NCBI GenBank assembly: GCA_026225475.1
Contig: JAMFSU010000009.1
Span: 62,001-126,000 of the forward strand
Source of the DNA: Duganella sp.
GTDB lineage: Bacteria; Pseudomonadota; Gammaproteobacteria; Burkholderiales; Burkholderiaceae_D
Direction: 5' to 3'
Length of the DNA: 64,000 nt
How positions within the stretch are numbered: position 1 is the stretch's first letter; every line of letters starts with the position of its first letter. The translations under genes were made by a program, and so were the position numbers. Below are positions 11,450 to 19,639 of the stretch, one piece after another. Below the pieces are notes generated by a model. That model was not told the DNA's origin. It saw only the letters and a program-made list of their open reading frames with translations, and did not search any database.

Positions 11450-12478
11450 TTAACGTCCTTTGCTCTTGAGCGCGGCATCAAGCCGCGGAAACACGCGTCT
11501 GGCGTTACCTTCGAACACCTTGTGGCGCGTCTCTTCGTTGAGATAAGGCGTGTTGTCGATATAGCGCTTGGTATCATCAAAATAATGACCGGTCTCGGGG
11601 TCAATGCCGCGTACCGCACCGATCATTTCACTGGCGAACAAAATGTTATCGACTGGAATTACCTTGCTCAGCAAATCAATGCCGGGTTGATGATAGACAC
11701 AGGTGTCGAAGAAGATATTGTTGAGCAGATGGTCCTTCAGCAACGGCTTCTTCATCTCTTGCGCCAGACCACGGAAGCGTCCCCAGTGATACGGCACCGC
11801 ACCGCCGCCATGCGGAATCAGGAAGCGCAGTGTCGGGAAATCGCTGAACAGATCCGAGGTCAGGCATTGCATGAACGCGGTGGTATCGGCATTCAGATAA
11901 TGCGCGCCGGTGGTGTGAAAACAATCGTTGCAACTGGTGCTCACATGCACCATCGCGGGAATATCGTATTCCACCATCTTTTCATAAATCGGATACCAGT
12001 GGCGATCCGACAGCGGTGGCGAAGTCCAGTGTCCGCCCGAGGGGTCAGGATTGAGATTGATGCCGACGAAACCATATTCATTGACGCACTTTTCCAGTTC
12101 GGCGACCGAGGTGCGCGGATCGACACCGGGCGATTGCGGCAACATCGCCGCGCCAGCGTAATGATCGGGAAACAATTCCTTGATGCGATAGCACAATTCA
12201 TTGCAGATCGCCGCCCAGGTCGACGAGACCTTGAAGTCGCCAATATGATGCGCCATGAAACTGGCGCGCGGTGAGAACACCACCATATCGATGCCGCGTT
12301 GCTGCATCAGATTCAGTTGATTGCTTTCGATGGTTTCACGCAGTTCGTCGTCGCTGATTTTCAGTTCAGCAACAGATGGCATCGACGCCGGATCGGCGAT
12401 GCCGGCGATTTGCCGTGTGCGCCACTGCTCCAGGCTTTTCGGGGCCGTGGTGTAGTGGCCGTGGCAATCGATAATCAT
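11450..12478 (-). CDS. ligJ: 4-oxalomesaconate hydratase (LigJ type, amidohydrolase superfamily)
   Basis: A 342-residue amidohydrolase-superfamily enzyme hydrating 4-oxalomesaconate to CHA. The N-terminus [20 protein letters not shown] is characteristic of LigJ. The zinc ligands described for LigJ (His6, His8, His178, Glu284) fall at exactly these positions in CHGH, MVHV and ASEM. The start is the ATG with AGGAGA upstream; a longer in-frame extension to 12550 would run through a stable hairpin and is rejected. The PIG-L-type hydratase GalB of the Pseudomonas gallate pathway is a different family. Product and substrate fit the adjacent LigK aldolase. Confidence 0.92.
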   Translation of the reverse strand: MIIDCHGHYTTAPKSLEQWRTRQIAGIADPASMPSVAELKISDDELRETIESNQLNLMQQRGIDMVVFSPRASFMAHHIGDFKVSSTWAAICNELCYRIKELFPDHYAGAAMLPQSPGVDPRTSVAELEKCVNEYGFVGINLNPDPSGGHWTSPPLSDRHWYPIYEKMVEYDIPAMVHVSTSCNDCFHTTGAHYLNADTTAFMQCLTSDLFSDFPTLRFLIPHGGGAVPYHWGRFRGLAQEMKKPLLKDHLLNNIFFDTCVYHQPGIDLLSKVIPVDNILFASEMIGAVRGIDPETGHYFDDTKRYIDNTPYLNEETRHKVFEGNARRVFPRLDAALKSKGR

Positions 12479-12505
12479 GAAGGTTCTCCTGTTTGCAAAC
12501 TCGCG

Positions 12506-12545
12506 GGTCCGTCCCCGGAATAGTTTCCGGGGTCCCGGGGACCCG
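12506..12545 (-). promoter_or_regulatory. Long stem-loop between porin and ligJ
   Basis: A perfect eight-bp stem CCCCGGAA/TTCCGGGG around TAGT is nested inside GGGTCC/GGACCC arms. It lies 12 bases past the porin stop within the minus-strand operon. With no T tract it is better read as an mRNA 3'-end stabiliser or partial terminator that lets the porin be made in excess over the downstream enzymes. Confidence 0.65.
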
Positions 12546-12556
12546 AACACCGGGAT

Positions 12557-13594
12557 TTAGAAGCGGTGATTGATACCCACGGTGAAGGCGTTCTGGTGCG
12601 ACACGCCGACCGTATTGAGCGTGCTCACGACGGCATGCTGGTAGGTTTGACGATCGGCTTCCACGTACAGCTTGGTGCGTTTGGACAGGAAGTAGTCAAA
12701 GCCGACGATGAGCATATTGCGATGCGCCGCCTTGTCGGTCGACACGGCAGTACGATAGTAGCCGCCGGTGATCTTCATGCGTTCGCTGATCGAATAGGCA
12801 ACCCCACCGAAGGTATTGGTGGTGACCGTGTTCGGTCCCGGCGCCTTGACATCGAGCGTATCGACCATGTAACCACCGGAGAGGCGCCAGTCGCCAAACT
12901 TGTAGCCGCCACCCAGCAGGTAGTAGCTCTCGTTCTGATAAGCCGTACCGACCAGCACATTGCGGCGGTTGTAGTTAGCGCCAAACACCGCATCACCAGC
13001 GTAATACTGCAAACCGATACCGCGTGCCGAACCATCGTTGATACTGCCTGCGACCTCACCGAAGGAATTTTCCAGTTCCAGCTTGAGACCGCCGAAGTTG
13101 CCGGTGTATTTGACATCATTGCTAAAGCGCGTGCCGCTGGAGGCCTGAGTCAATGGGATCAAGGCAGTATAGTTAAAGCCGAATGGATCGTAATCCGAAA
13201 TGAAGTCATGCGAAATGGTGTATTGACGCCCCAGATCGATTGCATGGGAGCCGCTCTTGATGCCGACGAACGCCTGCCGGTTGAACAAGGTACTGGTAGT
13301 GTTATCCAAGGCACCGGTGGCCAGATTGAAGCCGTTTTCCAGCAAAAAATGCGCTTCCATGCCGGAGCCCAGATCCTCGGTGCCGGCAATGTCGATCTTG
13401 TTGGAGCTGTTCCAACCGTTCGATCCCATGAAGACCTTGCTGCCGCCAGCGGCGTTGGCGTTGGTCTGGTAACGGATACCGCCATCAGCGGTACCGAAAA
13501 TGGTGACGTTCGATTGTGCTTGCGCCGTATTCATGACCGACATCAATGGTGCGGAAACGGCAAGCGTGGCGATGGTGTAAGCAAATTTTTTCAT
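12557..13594 (-). CDS. Outer-membrane porin, betaproteobacterial OmpC-like family
   Basis: A 345-residue trimeric-type porin. A signal peptide begins MKKFAYTIATLAV and ends at TAQA, so the mature chain starts near QSNVTIFGTADGG. It ends in a phenylalanine (VGINHRF), the outer-membrane insertion signal, and contains alternating strand motifs and the family segment GRQYTISHDFISDYDPFG of the constriction loop. AAGGGAGATCTC precedes the ATG. Its position between the carrier and the enzymes of the operon suggests it admits the operon's anionic substrate through the outer membrane. Specificity cannot be read from sequence. Confidence 0.92.
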   Translation of the reverse strand: MKKFAYTIATLAVSAPLMSVMNTAQAQSNVTIFGTADGGIRYQTNANAAGGSKVFMGSNGWNSSNKIDIAGTEDLGSGMEAHFLLENGFNLATGALDNTTSTLFNRQAFVGIKSGSHAIDLGRQYTISHDFISDYDPFGFNYTALIPLTQASSGTRFSNDVKYTGNFGGLKLELENSFGEVAGSINDGSARGIGLQYYAGDAVFGANYNRRNVLVGTAYQNESYYLLGGGYKFGDWRLSGGYMVDTLDVKAPGPNTVTTNTFGGVAYSISERMKITGGYYRTAVSTDKAAHRNMLIVGFDYFLSKRTKLYVEADRQTYQHAVVSTLNTVGVSHQNAFTVGINHRF

Positions 13595-13710
13595 GAGATC
13601 TCCCTTCCGAATGGATATGACATTCGGTTAATTTATGTGAGTGTGACGAATGGCTTTCGCCGCGCCCCGGTTGATGGGGCACTCCGGCAAGCAGTTCCGT
13701 GACGGAATGC

Positions 13711-15051
13711 TTAGCGGCCTGCGGCGGCAGTCTTGCGGATGATGACTTCAGGCTCTATATAACCCGCGTTCAGTTCGGCCTTTAACCTGATGCGGTCCAA
13801 CCCGTTTTCCCAGCCTGCCACCACGACGGTGGCGACAGCATTGCCGGTAATATTGACGAACACGAATGCCGAAGACAGCAGCCGGTGCACGCCCAGAATC
13901 AATGCAATCGATGCCACCGGAATGGCGTTGGTCGCTGCCAGCGTGGCCGCCAGCACGGCGATGGCTGAACCGGCCACACCAGCACCACCTTTGGAGGTGA
14001 TCAGCAACACCATCAGCAAGCCAATCTGCTGTTCCCAGCCCAGCGCGGTGTTGGTGGCTTGCGCCAGGAACACGGCAACGGCGGCGAAGTATAGACAGGT
14101 GCCATCGTGATTGAAGGAATAGCCAGCAGGCAGCACCAGACCGACCACCGATTTTTCGCAACCCAGTTGTTCCAGCTTCTTCAACATCTGCGGGAACACA
14201 CTTTCGGAGGAGCTGGTGCCGATCACCAGCAGCAATTCAGCACGGATGTAGCGCATCAGCTTGAACAGGCTGAAGCCGCTGAAATACGTCACCGGCAACA
14301 GAACCAGCACAAAGAACAGACCGCAGGTCAGATAGAACTCCAGCACCAGCTTGCCCAGCGAGACCAGCGAACCGACGCCGAATTTGCTGACGGTAAAGGC
14401 AATCGCACCGAAGGCGGCAATCGGCGAAATTTTCATCGCCAGACCGATGATCCAGAACAGTCCCGACGAAAAGCTGTCGATCACATTGAGCATCGGTTTG
14501 GCACGTTCACCAGCGGCGGCCAGACCAAACGCGAACAATACCGAGAAAAACAGAATCTGCAAAATATCGCCATTGGCGAAACCGGAGACGATGGTTTTAG
14601 GAATCAGATTGAGCAGGAATGCGCTGGTCGACACAAATTGATGCGCCTGCGTGATGTAGCTCGACGCCGCTGCCTGATCGAGCGTCGCGACATCGATATT
14701 CATGCCCACACCAGGCTGCATGACATTGATCGTGACCAGACCGATCACCAGTGCCAGCGACGTAATCACTTCAAAATAGATCAGTGCCTTGATGGCCACC
14801 CGACCGACTTTTTTCATGTCACCGGCATTGGCGATGCCGCTGCAGACCGAACAGAAAATGACCGGACCGACCACCATCTGAATGATGCGGATGAAAGCGT
14901 CACCGAGCGGTTGCATCGACTTGCCGATATCGGGCCAAAAGTGTCCCACGGCGACGCCGATGATGATGCCGAAAAAGACCTGGAACGACAAATCCTCGTA
15001 GAACCGTCGCTTGGGTTTCGGTCGTTGGACGGGAATATCTTTCATGTCCAC
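13711..15051 (-). CDS. dctA: C4-dicarboxylate/H+ symporter, DctA family
   Basis: A 446-residue inner-membrane carrier of the dicarboxylate/amino acid:cation symporter family, with about eight membrane helices and two re-entrant loops. Visible motifs are the serine-rich loop GTSSSESVFPQML, PAGYSFNHDGTCLYFAA, SKGGAGVAGSA and NITGNAVATVVVA. GTG at 15051 is chosen because GAGGAG lies eight bases upstream; the ATG two codons later is too far. Since it lies within the lig-type operon, its natural substrate may be a catabolic di- or tricarboxylate rather than succinate or malate. Confidence 0.9.
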   Translation of the reverse strand: MDMKDIPVQRPKPKRRFYEDLSFQVFFGIIIGVAVGHFWPDIGKSMQPLGDAFIRIIQMVVGPVIFCSVCSGIANAGDMKKVGRVAIKALIYFEVITSLALVIGLVTINVMQPGVGMNIDVATLDQAAASSYITQAHQFVSTSAFLLNLIPKTIVSGFANGDILQILFFSVLFAFGLAAAGERAKPMLNVIDSFSSGLFWIIGLAMKISPIAAFGAIAFTVSKFGVGSLVSLGKLVLEFYLTCGLFFVLVLLPVTYFSGFSLFKLMRYIRAELLLVIGTSSSESVFPQMLKKLEQLGCEKSVVGLVLPAGYSFNHDGTCLYFAAVAVFLAQATNTALGWEQQIGLLMVLLITSKGGAGVAGSAIAVLAATLAATNAIPVASIALILGVHRLLSSAFVFVNITGNAVATVVVAGWENGLDRIRLKAELNAGYIEPEVIIRKTAAAGR

Positions 15052-15203
15052 GATATGCTCTCCTCGTTAAATAGTAAGTGGCGTGTGCCACGTCGCTCTT
15101 AAATGGCGACTTTTTTGATTGACCTCGACCGCGTGCCGGATTGGCCGCTGTCAGGCTGGTGTTCATTTGCTGCCAGGTGATTGCCATTTGCATGGCAACG
15201 CGA

Positions 15204-16118
15204 TCATCGTGCCGCGTCACCCAAAAATTCGAGACTATCGGCAAAGATTTCATCAACCGTCAACTTGCGTGGCAACAGTTGCTGCTCTTCACAGCAGGCC
15301 AGAATCATTTCCAACGGCCCGCGCAAGGCATCGATACCATCCGGCACGCGCTGCCGTATGGCCGTCGGCGACGCCAGCCCATCCTTGCCCTGACGGAACA
15401 GTTGGTACACTGCCTTGACGCTCTCCGGATGCTGCTCAGCCACCGCACGGTGCATGACAGCGACATGGTTGATCGGCACGAAACCATGCTTGGCCTGCCA
15501 CAGACGATCCGCTTCGACGTGATCGCTGATCACCGCAAGGATGCCCTCTTCCTTGGGCAAATCATTACCGAAAATGGCGGCATCGATATCGCCATCGCGC
15601 AGCATCTGCAGCATATCCTGTCCGGCGTCGGCACGCGTGACGAAGGCGGGATCAAGGTATTCGCTGAGATGACCGCCTTCAAACGTGATCCAGTTGATCG
15701 ACTGACTGGGAATGCCATACGTGCCGGCCAGAATTGCCCGCACCCACATGCCGGTGGTCTGGGTATAGGCACGCACGCCGACGCGCTTGCCAGCCAGGTC
15801 ATTGACACTGAGCTTGCCATGCTTGGCGTTGTAGACGATGCAACCCTGCTGCAGACGTGCGGCCAGCACGGTCGGCAACAGAATCAGTGGCTTGTTGTAA
15901 GCCTTGGCCTGCAAATACGTGACGATGGCCAGTTCACTGACATCGTAAGCCTGGGTCCGCGCCATGGGTGCAAAGGCGTGATGGATCGGCTCGATATCGA
16001 GGCAATCAAGCTCAATTCCTGGCACCGAAATGGCGCCGCTGATGATCTTTTCCGTATGCGGATATGACTTGATGGCGGTGCGCAAATGCAACACCTTTTG
16101 TTCGCTGCTCATGCTCAT
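15204..16118 (-). CDS. 4,5-dihydroxyphthalate decarboxylase-like / substrate-binding-fold protein
   Basis: A 304-residue cytoplasmic protein (no signal peptide) with the periplasmic-binding-protein type II fold. Segments such as AYDVSELAIVTYLQAK, NDLAGKRVGVRAY, WVRAILAGTYGI and GDIDAAIFGND resemble 4,5-dihydroxyphthalate decarboxylase (Pht5) and NMT1/THI5-like proteins. Pht5 makes protocatechuate from dihydroxyphthalate. It overlaps the preceding amidohydrolase gene by four bases, so the two are translationally coupled. Whether it is a decarboxylase, another lyase, or a binding protein without enzyme activity is open; catalytic residues of this family are not well enough known to judge. Confidence 0.65.
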   Translation of the reverse strand: MSMSSEQKVLHLRTAIKSYPHTEKIISGAISVPGIELDCLDIEPIHHAFAPMARTQAYDVSELAIVTYLQAKAYNKPLILLPTVLAARLQQGCIVYNAKHGKLSVNDLAGKRVGVRAYTQTTGMWVRAILAGTYGIPSQSINWITFEGGHLSEYLDPAFVTRADAGQDMLQMLRDGDIDAAIFGNDLPKEEGILAVISDHVEADRLWQAKHGFVPINHVAVMHRAVAEQHPESVKAVYQLFRQGKDGLASPTAIRQRVPDGIDALRGPLEMILACCEEQQLLPRKLTVDEIFADSLEFLGDAAR

Positions 16119-16975
16119 GCTCCCATTTTGTTGAGCGCCGGATAGATCGAGCGTGCCGTATCGCCGAAAATCCAGGCCTGGTCTTCCGCCGACAGCATCG
16201 CCAGACCGGCTTTCGCCTCGGCCAGCAAACCTTGCAACGAACCTTCGGCCGACGGGAAATTGGAACCCCAGGCGATGCGCTTGGCACCGAAGGCCTGCAC
16301 CACGCGCGGGAAAAAGTCCTGTGGCGTCGACGCGCCACGACCGGCTTCGGTAATGGTGCGATTGGTCAGCTTCAGATACACGCCTGGATGCGCCGCCAGT
16401 TCGAACAGCGAAGCCGCCGAGGTATACGGTGCACCAGCGGCCAGATCAGGCCGGGCCAGATGATCGAGCAGCACACGGCTACGTGGGAACAGCGCGAGCA
16501 TGCGTTGCAGCGCAGGGATGCCAGCGGCGGTCATCTGCAGGCAGATCGACAGATTGTTGGCTTGCGCGTATTCCCAGACTGGATACGAGCGCTCATCGTC
16601 GAGCCAGCTTGCCTGCCCTGGCATCGTGGTGCCGGTCAGGAACAGGCGCAGACCGCTCATGCCCTGATCCAGCCAGTACTTGAACTTGTCGACCGCATCG
16701 GCGGCCAGCACGTCGATTGAAATCACGCCGCAAAAACGATCAGGATGGGCGTTGACCGCAGCCACCACATAACTATTGTCATTACCATAAGCCGTGGACG
16801 CTTGTACCACCATGGCATGAGCGATACCGGCGCCATCCATGGCCGCAAGCAAGGATTCAAAGTCGGCCGGGCGATGCGCCGACCAATCCGATTGCTTGCC
16901 ACCGACCGGCGCTAACGGATAGCGCTCGTGGTCCGGCGATATAGCGTGTGTATGCGTATCGACGATGTCGTACAT
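16115..16975 (-). CDS. Amidohydrolase-2 family protein, possible pyrone-dicarboxylate lactonase
   Basis: A 286-residue metal-dependent-hydrolase-like TIM barrel. It begins MYDIVDTHTH with the HxH motif (His8, His10), carries VVQASTAYGNDNSYVVAAV, GLRLFLTG, LLDHLARPD and WGSNFPSAEG. Members of this family include 2-pyrone-4,6-dicarboxylate lactonase (LigI), which would supply oxalomesaconate to LigJ and LigK of the same operon. The usual barrel-end aspartate is asparagine here (GSNFPS), so the LigI assignment is tentative. AGGAGC lies six bases before the ATG, and it is the first gene of the operon, divergent from the LysR regulator. Confidence 0.7.
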   Translation of the reverse strand: MYDIVDTHTHAISPDHERYPLAPVGGKQSDWSAHRPADFESLLAAMDGAGIAHAMVVQASTAYGNDNSYVVAAVNAHPDRFCGVISIDVLAADAVDKFKYWLDQGMSGLRLFLTGTTMPGQASWLDDERSYPVWEYAQANNLSICLQMTAAGIPALQRMLALFPRSRVLLDHLARPDLAAGAPYTSAASLFELAAHPGVYLKLTNRTITEAGRGASTPQDFFPRVVQAFGAKRIAWGSNFPSAEGSLQGLLAEAKAGLAMLSAEDQAWIFGDTARSIYPALNKMGA

Positions 16976-17075
16976 GGTTAAGCTCCTGTATTTTTTTATT
17001 CCATAATGTGAGCGAAGTGTATTAAAAAAGACCGAAATTCACTAATTTTAACGACGACACATCCCATAAATTTAA

Positions 17076-17087
17076 ATTAAGCTTAAT
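17076..17087. promoter_or_regulatory. Palindrome in the divergent regulator/operon promoter region
   Basis: ATTAAGCTTAAT is a perfect 12-base palindrome within a very AT-rich 149-base gap between the catabolic operon and the LysR gene. It starts 49 bases before the regulator's ATG. LysR proteins often bind dyads with T and A ends in such divergent regions. Assignment as the operator is inference. Confidence 0.45.
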
Positions 17088-17124
17088 ATATAAATATGTT
17101 TTATTTTAGCGAAATGAGGGTGTC

Positions 17125-18336
17125 ATGTCTGACGAAATCGTCCGTCTGAGGCGTTTGGTGTTCTTCGATGCAGTGTGTCGGGAAGGCGGTATCGGCCACG
17201 CTGCCGAAGCTGTTGGATTAACACAACCGGCGGTGAGTCTGGCGATCAAAAAACTGGAAGAGAGCTTTGGTGCGGTGTTGTTTGAGCGTGGCTATGGCGG
17301 CAGTGATTTGACGCCGGAAGGCAAACTATTGCATCGACGCGTGCGCCGCATGCTGGATCAGATGGAAGTCGCCGTCGCTGCCGTGCTGAGCGGTACCAAG
17401 CCGCGCAATCATGACGCCAGTGCGGTATGTCGCCATCTGACCGATGCGCAGATCCGTTGTCATATTGCGATTGCGCAGCTTGGCTCGGCAGTAGAAGCGG
17501 CCCGCAAGCTCGGCATTTCGCAACCGGCGGTACATCGGGCCGCGCGCGAGCTGGAAGAAACCGTGGGCGTGACGCTATACCGGCGGCGAGTGCACAGTGT
17601 CTCGGCCAATGCCACCGGTACTGAGCTGGCGCGCCGTTTCAGTCTGGCACTGCATGAGATCAATCAAGCCACAGTTGATCTGGCCTCGGCACGCGGTCTG
17701 GCCAGCGGCAAGGTAGCGGTGGGTGTGTTGCCTTTGTTACCGCAGCGTTTGCTGGCTCGGGCGATTGGTCGTTTGCAGGTAGAGTTTCCCGATATTGCGG
17801 TGACGATTCGGGAAGGTCCGCATTCGCGCCTGATCAATGATTTGCGCTTTGGCGAGCTCGACATCATTGTCGGCGCGTTGCGTGAGCCACGCTTGGCCGA
17901 TAGTGTGGTGGAGGCGGCGTTGTTTACCGATCCATATGCAGTGGTGGTACGGCGCGGGCATGCACTGGCGCTGCGTGAGCATGTCACGCCCGAGGATTTG
18001 ACGGCTTTTGGCTGGGTAGTGCCGCAGCAGGATATGCCGCGCCGCAATGTGGTCGAGGCAATGCTGGCGACCTTGCCGACGCGGCCGCGCGTGGTGGTGG
18101 AAACCAGCTCGCTGGCCATGATGATTGCAATGCTGGAGGAAAATGATTGCATTTCCTTGCTGTCAAGGTCGCACATCTTGTATGGCAATTACCGCCATGA
18201 TGTGGTGGCGCTCGATATTGCACCGCCTCAGGAGGAGCGCACGGTCGGGTTGACGACGCGGGCGGACTGGTTGCCTACGCAGGTGCAGCAGGGGTTTATT
18301 GAGTATCTGCGCGAGCAGTGTCGGCTGGATCATTGA
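17125..18336 (+). CDS. LysR-family regulator with two tandem N-terminal HTH domains
   Basis: A 403-residue LysR-type regulator, about 100 residues longer than usual. Residues 9-66 form one winged helix-turn-helix (HAAEAVGLTQPAVSLAIKKL, ending LFERG). Residues 106-165 form a second (EAARKLGISQPAVHRAAREL, ending LYRRR). The effector-binding domain follows from about 193 (GKVAVGVLPLLPQRLL) to the end. GAGGG precedes the ATG. It is transcribed divergently from the lig-type operon, the classic arrangement for a LysR activator of catabolic genes, so it probably senses a pathway acid. The double DNA-binding module is the odd point. The frame is continuous, so this is not an assembly duplication of the whole gene. 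Confidence 0.9.
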   Translation: MSDEIVRLRRLVFFDAVCREGGIGHAAEAVGLTQPAVSLAIKKLEESFGAVLFERGYGGSDLTPEGKLLHRRVRRMLDQMEVAVAAVLSGTKPRNHDASAVCRHLTDAQIRCHIAIAQLGSAVEAARKLGISQPAVHRAARELEETVGVTLYRRRVHSVSANATGTELARRFSLALHEINQATVDLASARGLASGKVAVGVLPLLPQRLLARAIGRLQVEFPDIAVTIREGPHSRLINDLRFGELDIIVGALREPRLADSVVEAALFTDPYAVVVRRGHALALREHVTPEDLTAFGWVVPQQDMPRRNVVEAMLATLPTRPRVVVETSSLAMMIAMLEENDCISLLSRSHILYGNYRHDVVALDIAPPQEERTVGLTTRADWLPTQVQQGFIEYLREQCRLDH

Positions 18337-18457
18337 TTCTTTTTTCCTGCGCTCAGTGCGTCGTTGAACAGCATTAATCCCTTGGCTCCTTTTTTACGTC
18401 CTAGCGGCGATCATGGGCCGATCGACTGATGCACAAAATTCCATCTGCCCGATTATT

Positions 18458-19252
18458 TCATTTTGGGAAGAGGAAATTCATGGTGAGGCGAATGCCGTTA
18501 TCGGGAGATCCATTCGGCGTCGTAATGAAATGGGTATAACCGAGATAAATGCTGACCGGTTGACTGCCTAACAGCATGACTTTGGCCATGCCCCAGCCCA
18601 GGCTGGTGGTGTTGCGCCCCGAGCTTGCTTGCCAATTCCGGATGTATTCAGATTGGAATGTGGTACTCCATCCACTCCCGAGCGCATAAGCCACAAATGG
18701 GTTCAAGTTAGTCACATTGATACTGTCGCGATGACTATTGCCTGCAAAAGAAACGATGTGATTGGCCACCCCACCTACGCTCCAAGGACCTGCCTGGATG
18801 AGTAGCACCCCAGATGGCCCCACCCCCCATTTTTTGGCGCCAAAGTCATCTCTGCTTGCCGTGGGCAGCAGGAAAACCGGCCCGACACCCCAGATCAGAT
18901 TCGTCACGGCGCGCGGAGAAAAGAACGTCGAAGCAATCACATCTCCGGTGCTCCAGGTAGCTCCCTGGCCAGCCACGACCTCGGGCTGACGAATCACCGG
19001 CACAATGGTCCGGGTAATCAGATTCCAATCGTCATTGATGCGAAAGGGAATCACGGGCTGAACATTCATCACGTAGCGGGTTGCGTCGTTTGGCCCCACC
19101 GGACGGACCCAATTGCTTTGCACCGGAACCGACACCATGTCCGCGACCGGATTTGCTGCGGCTTGCGAAAGTTCATCTTCCGTCGGGATGGCCATGGCCG
19201 AAGTGGAGATTGCCCCAATCAAACCACCAAGAAGTATTTTATTGAGTTTCAT
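18458..19252 (-). CDS. Outer-membrane beta-barrel protein (family often mislabelled neuromedin U)
   Basis: A 264-residue predicted outer-membrane barrel. The start is the ATG giving a clean signal peptide MKLNKILLGGLIGAIS ending SAMA; an in-frame ATG nine codons upstream would spoil it. Typical segments are VQPVIPFRINDDWNLITRTI, NLIWGVGPVFLLPTAS, WGVGPSGVLLIQ, GPWSVGGVANHIVSFAG and the terminal LTMNFLFPK. This family is annotated in databases as transporter or, misleadingly, neuromedin U; its function is unknown. It sits convergent to the LysR gene at the edge of the catabolic island. It could serve substrate entry, but nothing in the sequence proves the link. Confidence 0.8.
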   Translation of the reverse strand: MKLNKILLGGLIGAISTSAMAIPTEDELSQAAANPVADMVSVPVQSNWVRPVGPNDATRYVMNVQPVIPFRINDDWNLITRTIVPVIRQPEVVAGQGATWSTGDVIASTFFSPRAVTNLIWGVGPVFLLPTASRDDFGAKKWGVGPSGVLLIQAGPWSVGGVANHIVSFAGNSHRDSINVTNLNPFVAYALGSGWSTTFQSEYIRNWQASSGRNTTSLGWGMAKVMLLGSQPVSIYLGYTHFITTPNGSPDNGIRLTMNFLFPK

Positions 19253-19279
19253 GTCGATATCGCTTTCGCGCATGATCAT

Positions 19280-19639
19280 TCGTGTGTCTCAATTGGCAAT
19301 TGGCCCAACAGTTGAGGACACTGTGCTCCACATCAGGCATTGGCGGAGGTCGTTTCCACTGACACGATCATGCGCGAGGCGATCAATTGCAACCGCAACA
19401 CTAGGACATCGCAGTCATGGCCGGATGCAGGTATCTTCCCCTACTTTCCCGCTTGAAAAGAGCGAGAGTATGAAAACATACAGTTCGTCAATGCATGCCC
19501 TCCATGCCTGATACTGCGGGCAAAAAAAAACTGAGCTCTGTGCAATACAGAGCTCAGCAATGGTCTTTCCCTACATCCATTCTTCAAGCCGATGCGACTA
19601 GTTCGTCGCAGACTTTATTTCAGTCTCATGCCGCTATGT
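19280..19639. other. Gene-free gap between the barrel gene and hom
   Basis: This 360-base stretch holds the hom terminator at 19522-19557 and presumably the leftward promoter of the outer-membrane barrel gene. Open frames inside it have no family resemblance and no ribosome-binding site, so no gene is called. Confidence 0.5.
19522..19557 (-). terminator. Intrinsic terminator of hom
   Basis: CTGAGCTCTGT (19531-19541) and ACAGAGCTCAG (19547-19557) pair perfectly around GCAAT. On the minus strand the stem is followed by nine T residues. It lies about 80 bases after the hom stop. Confidence 0.93.

Noticed and set aside
14107..15102. Plus-strand frame opposite dctA, His/Gln/Asp-rich
   Set aside because: It has the typical composition of an antisense shadow of a membrane protein gene and no start signal.
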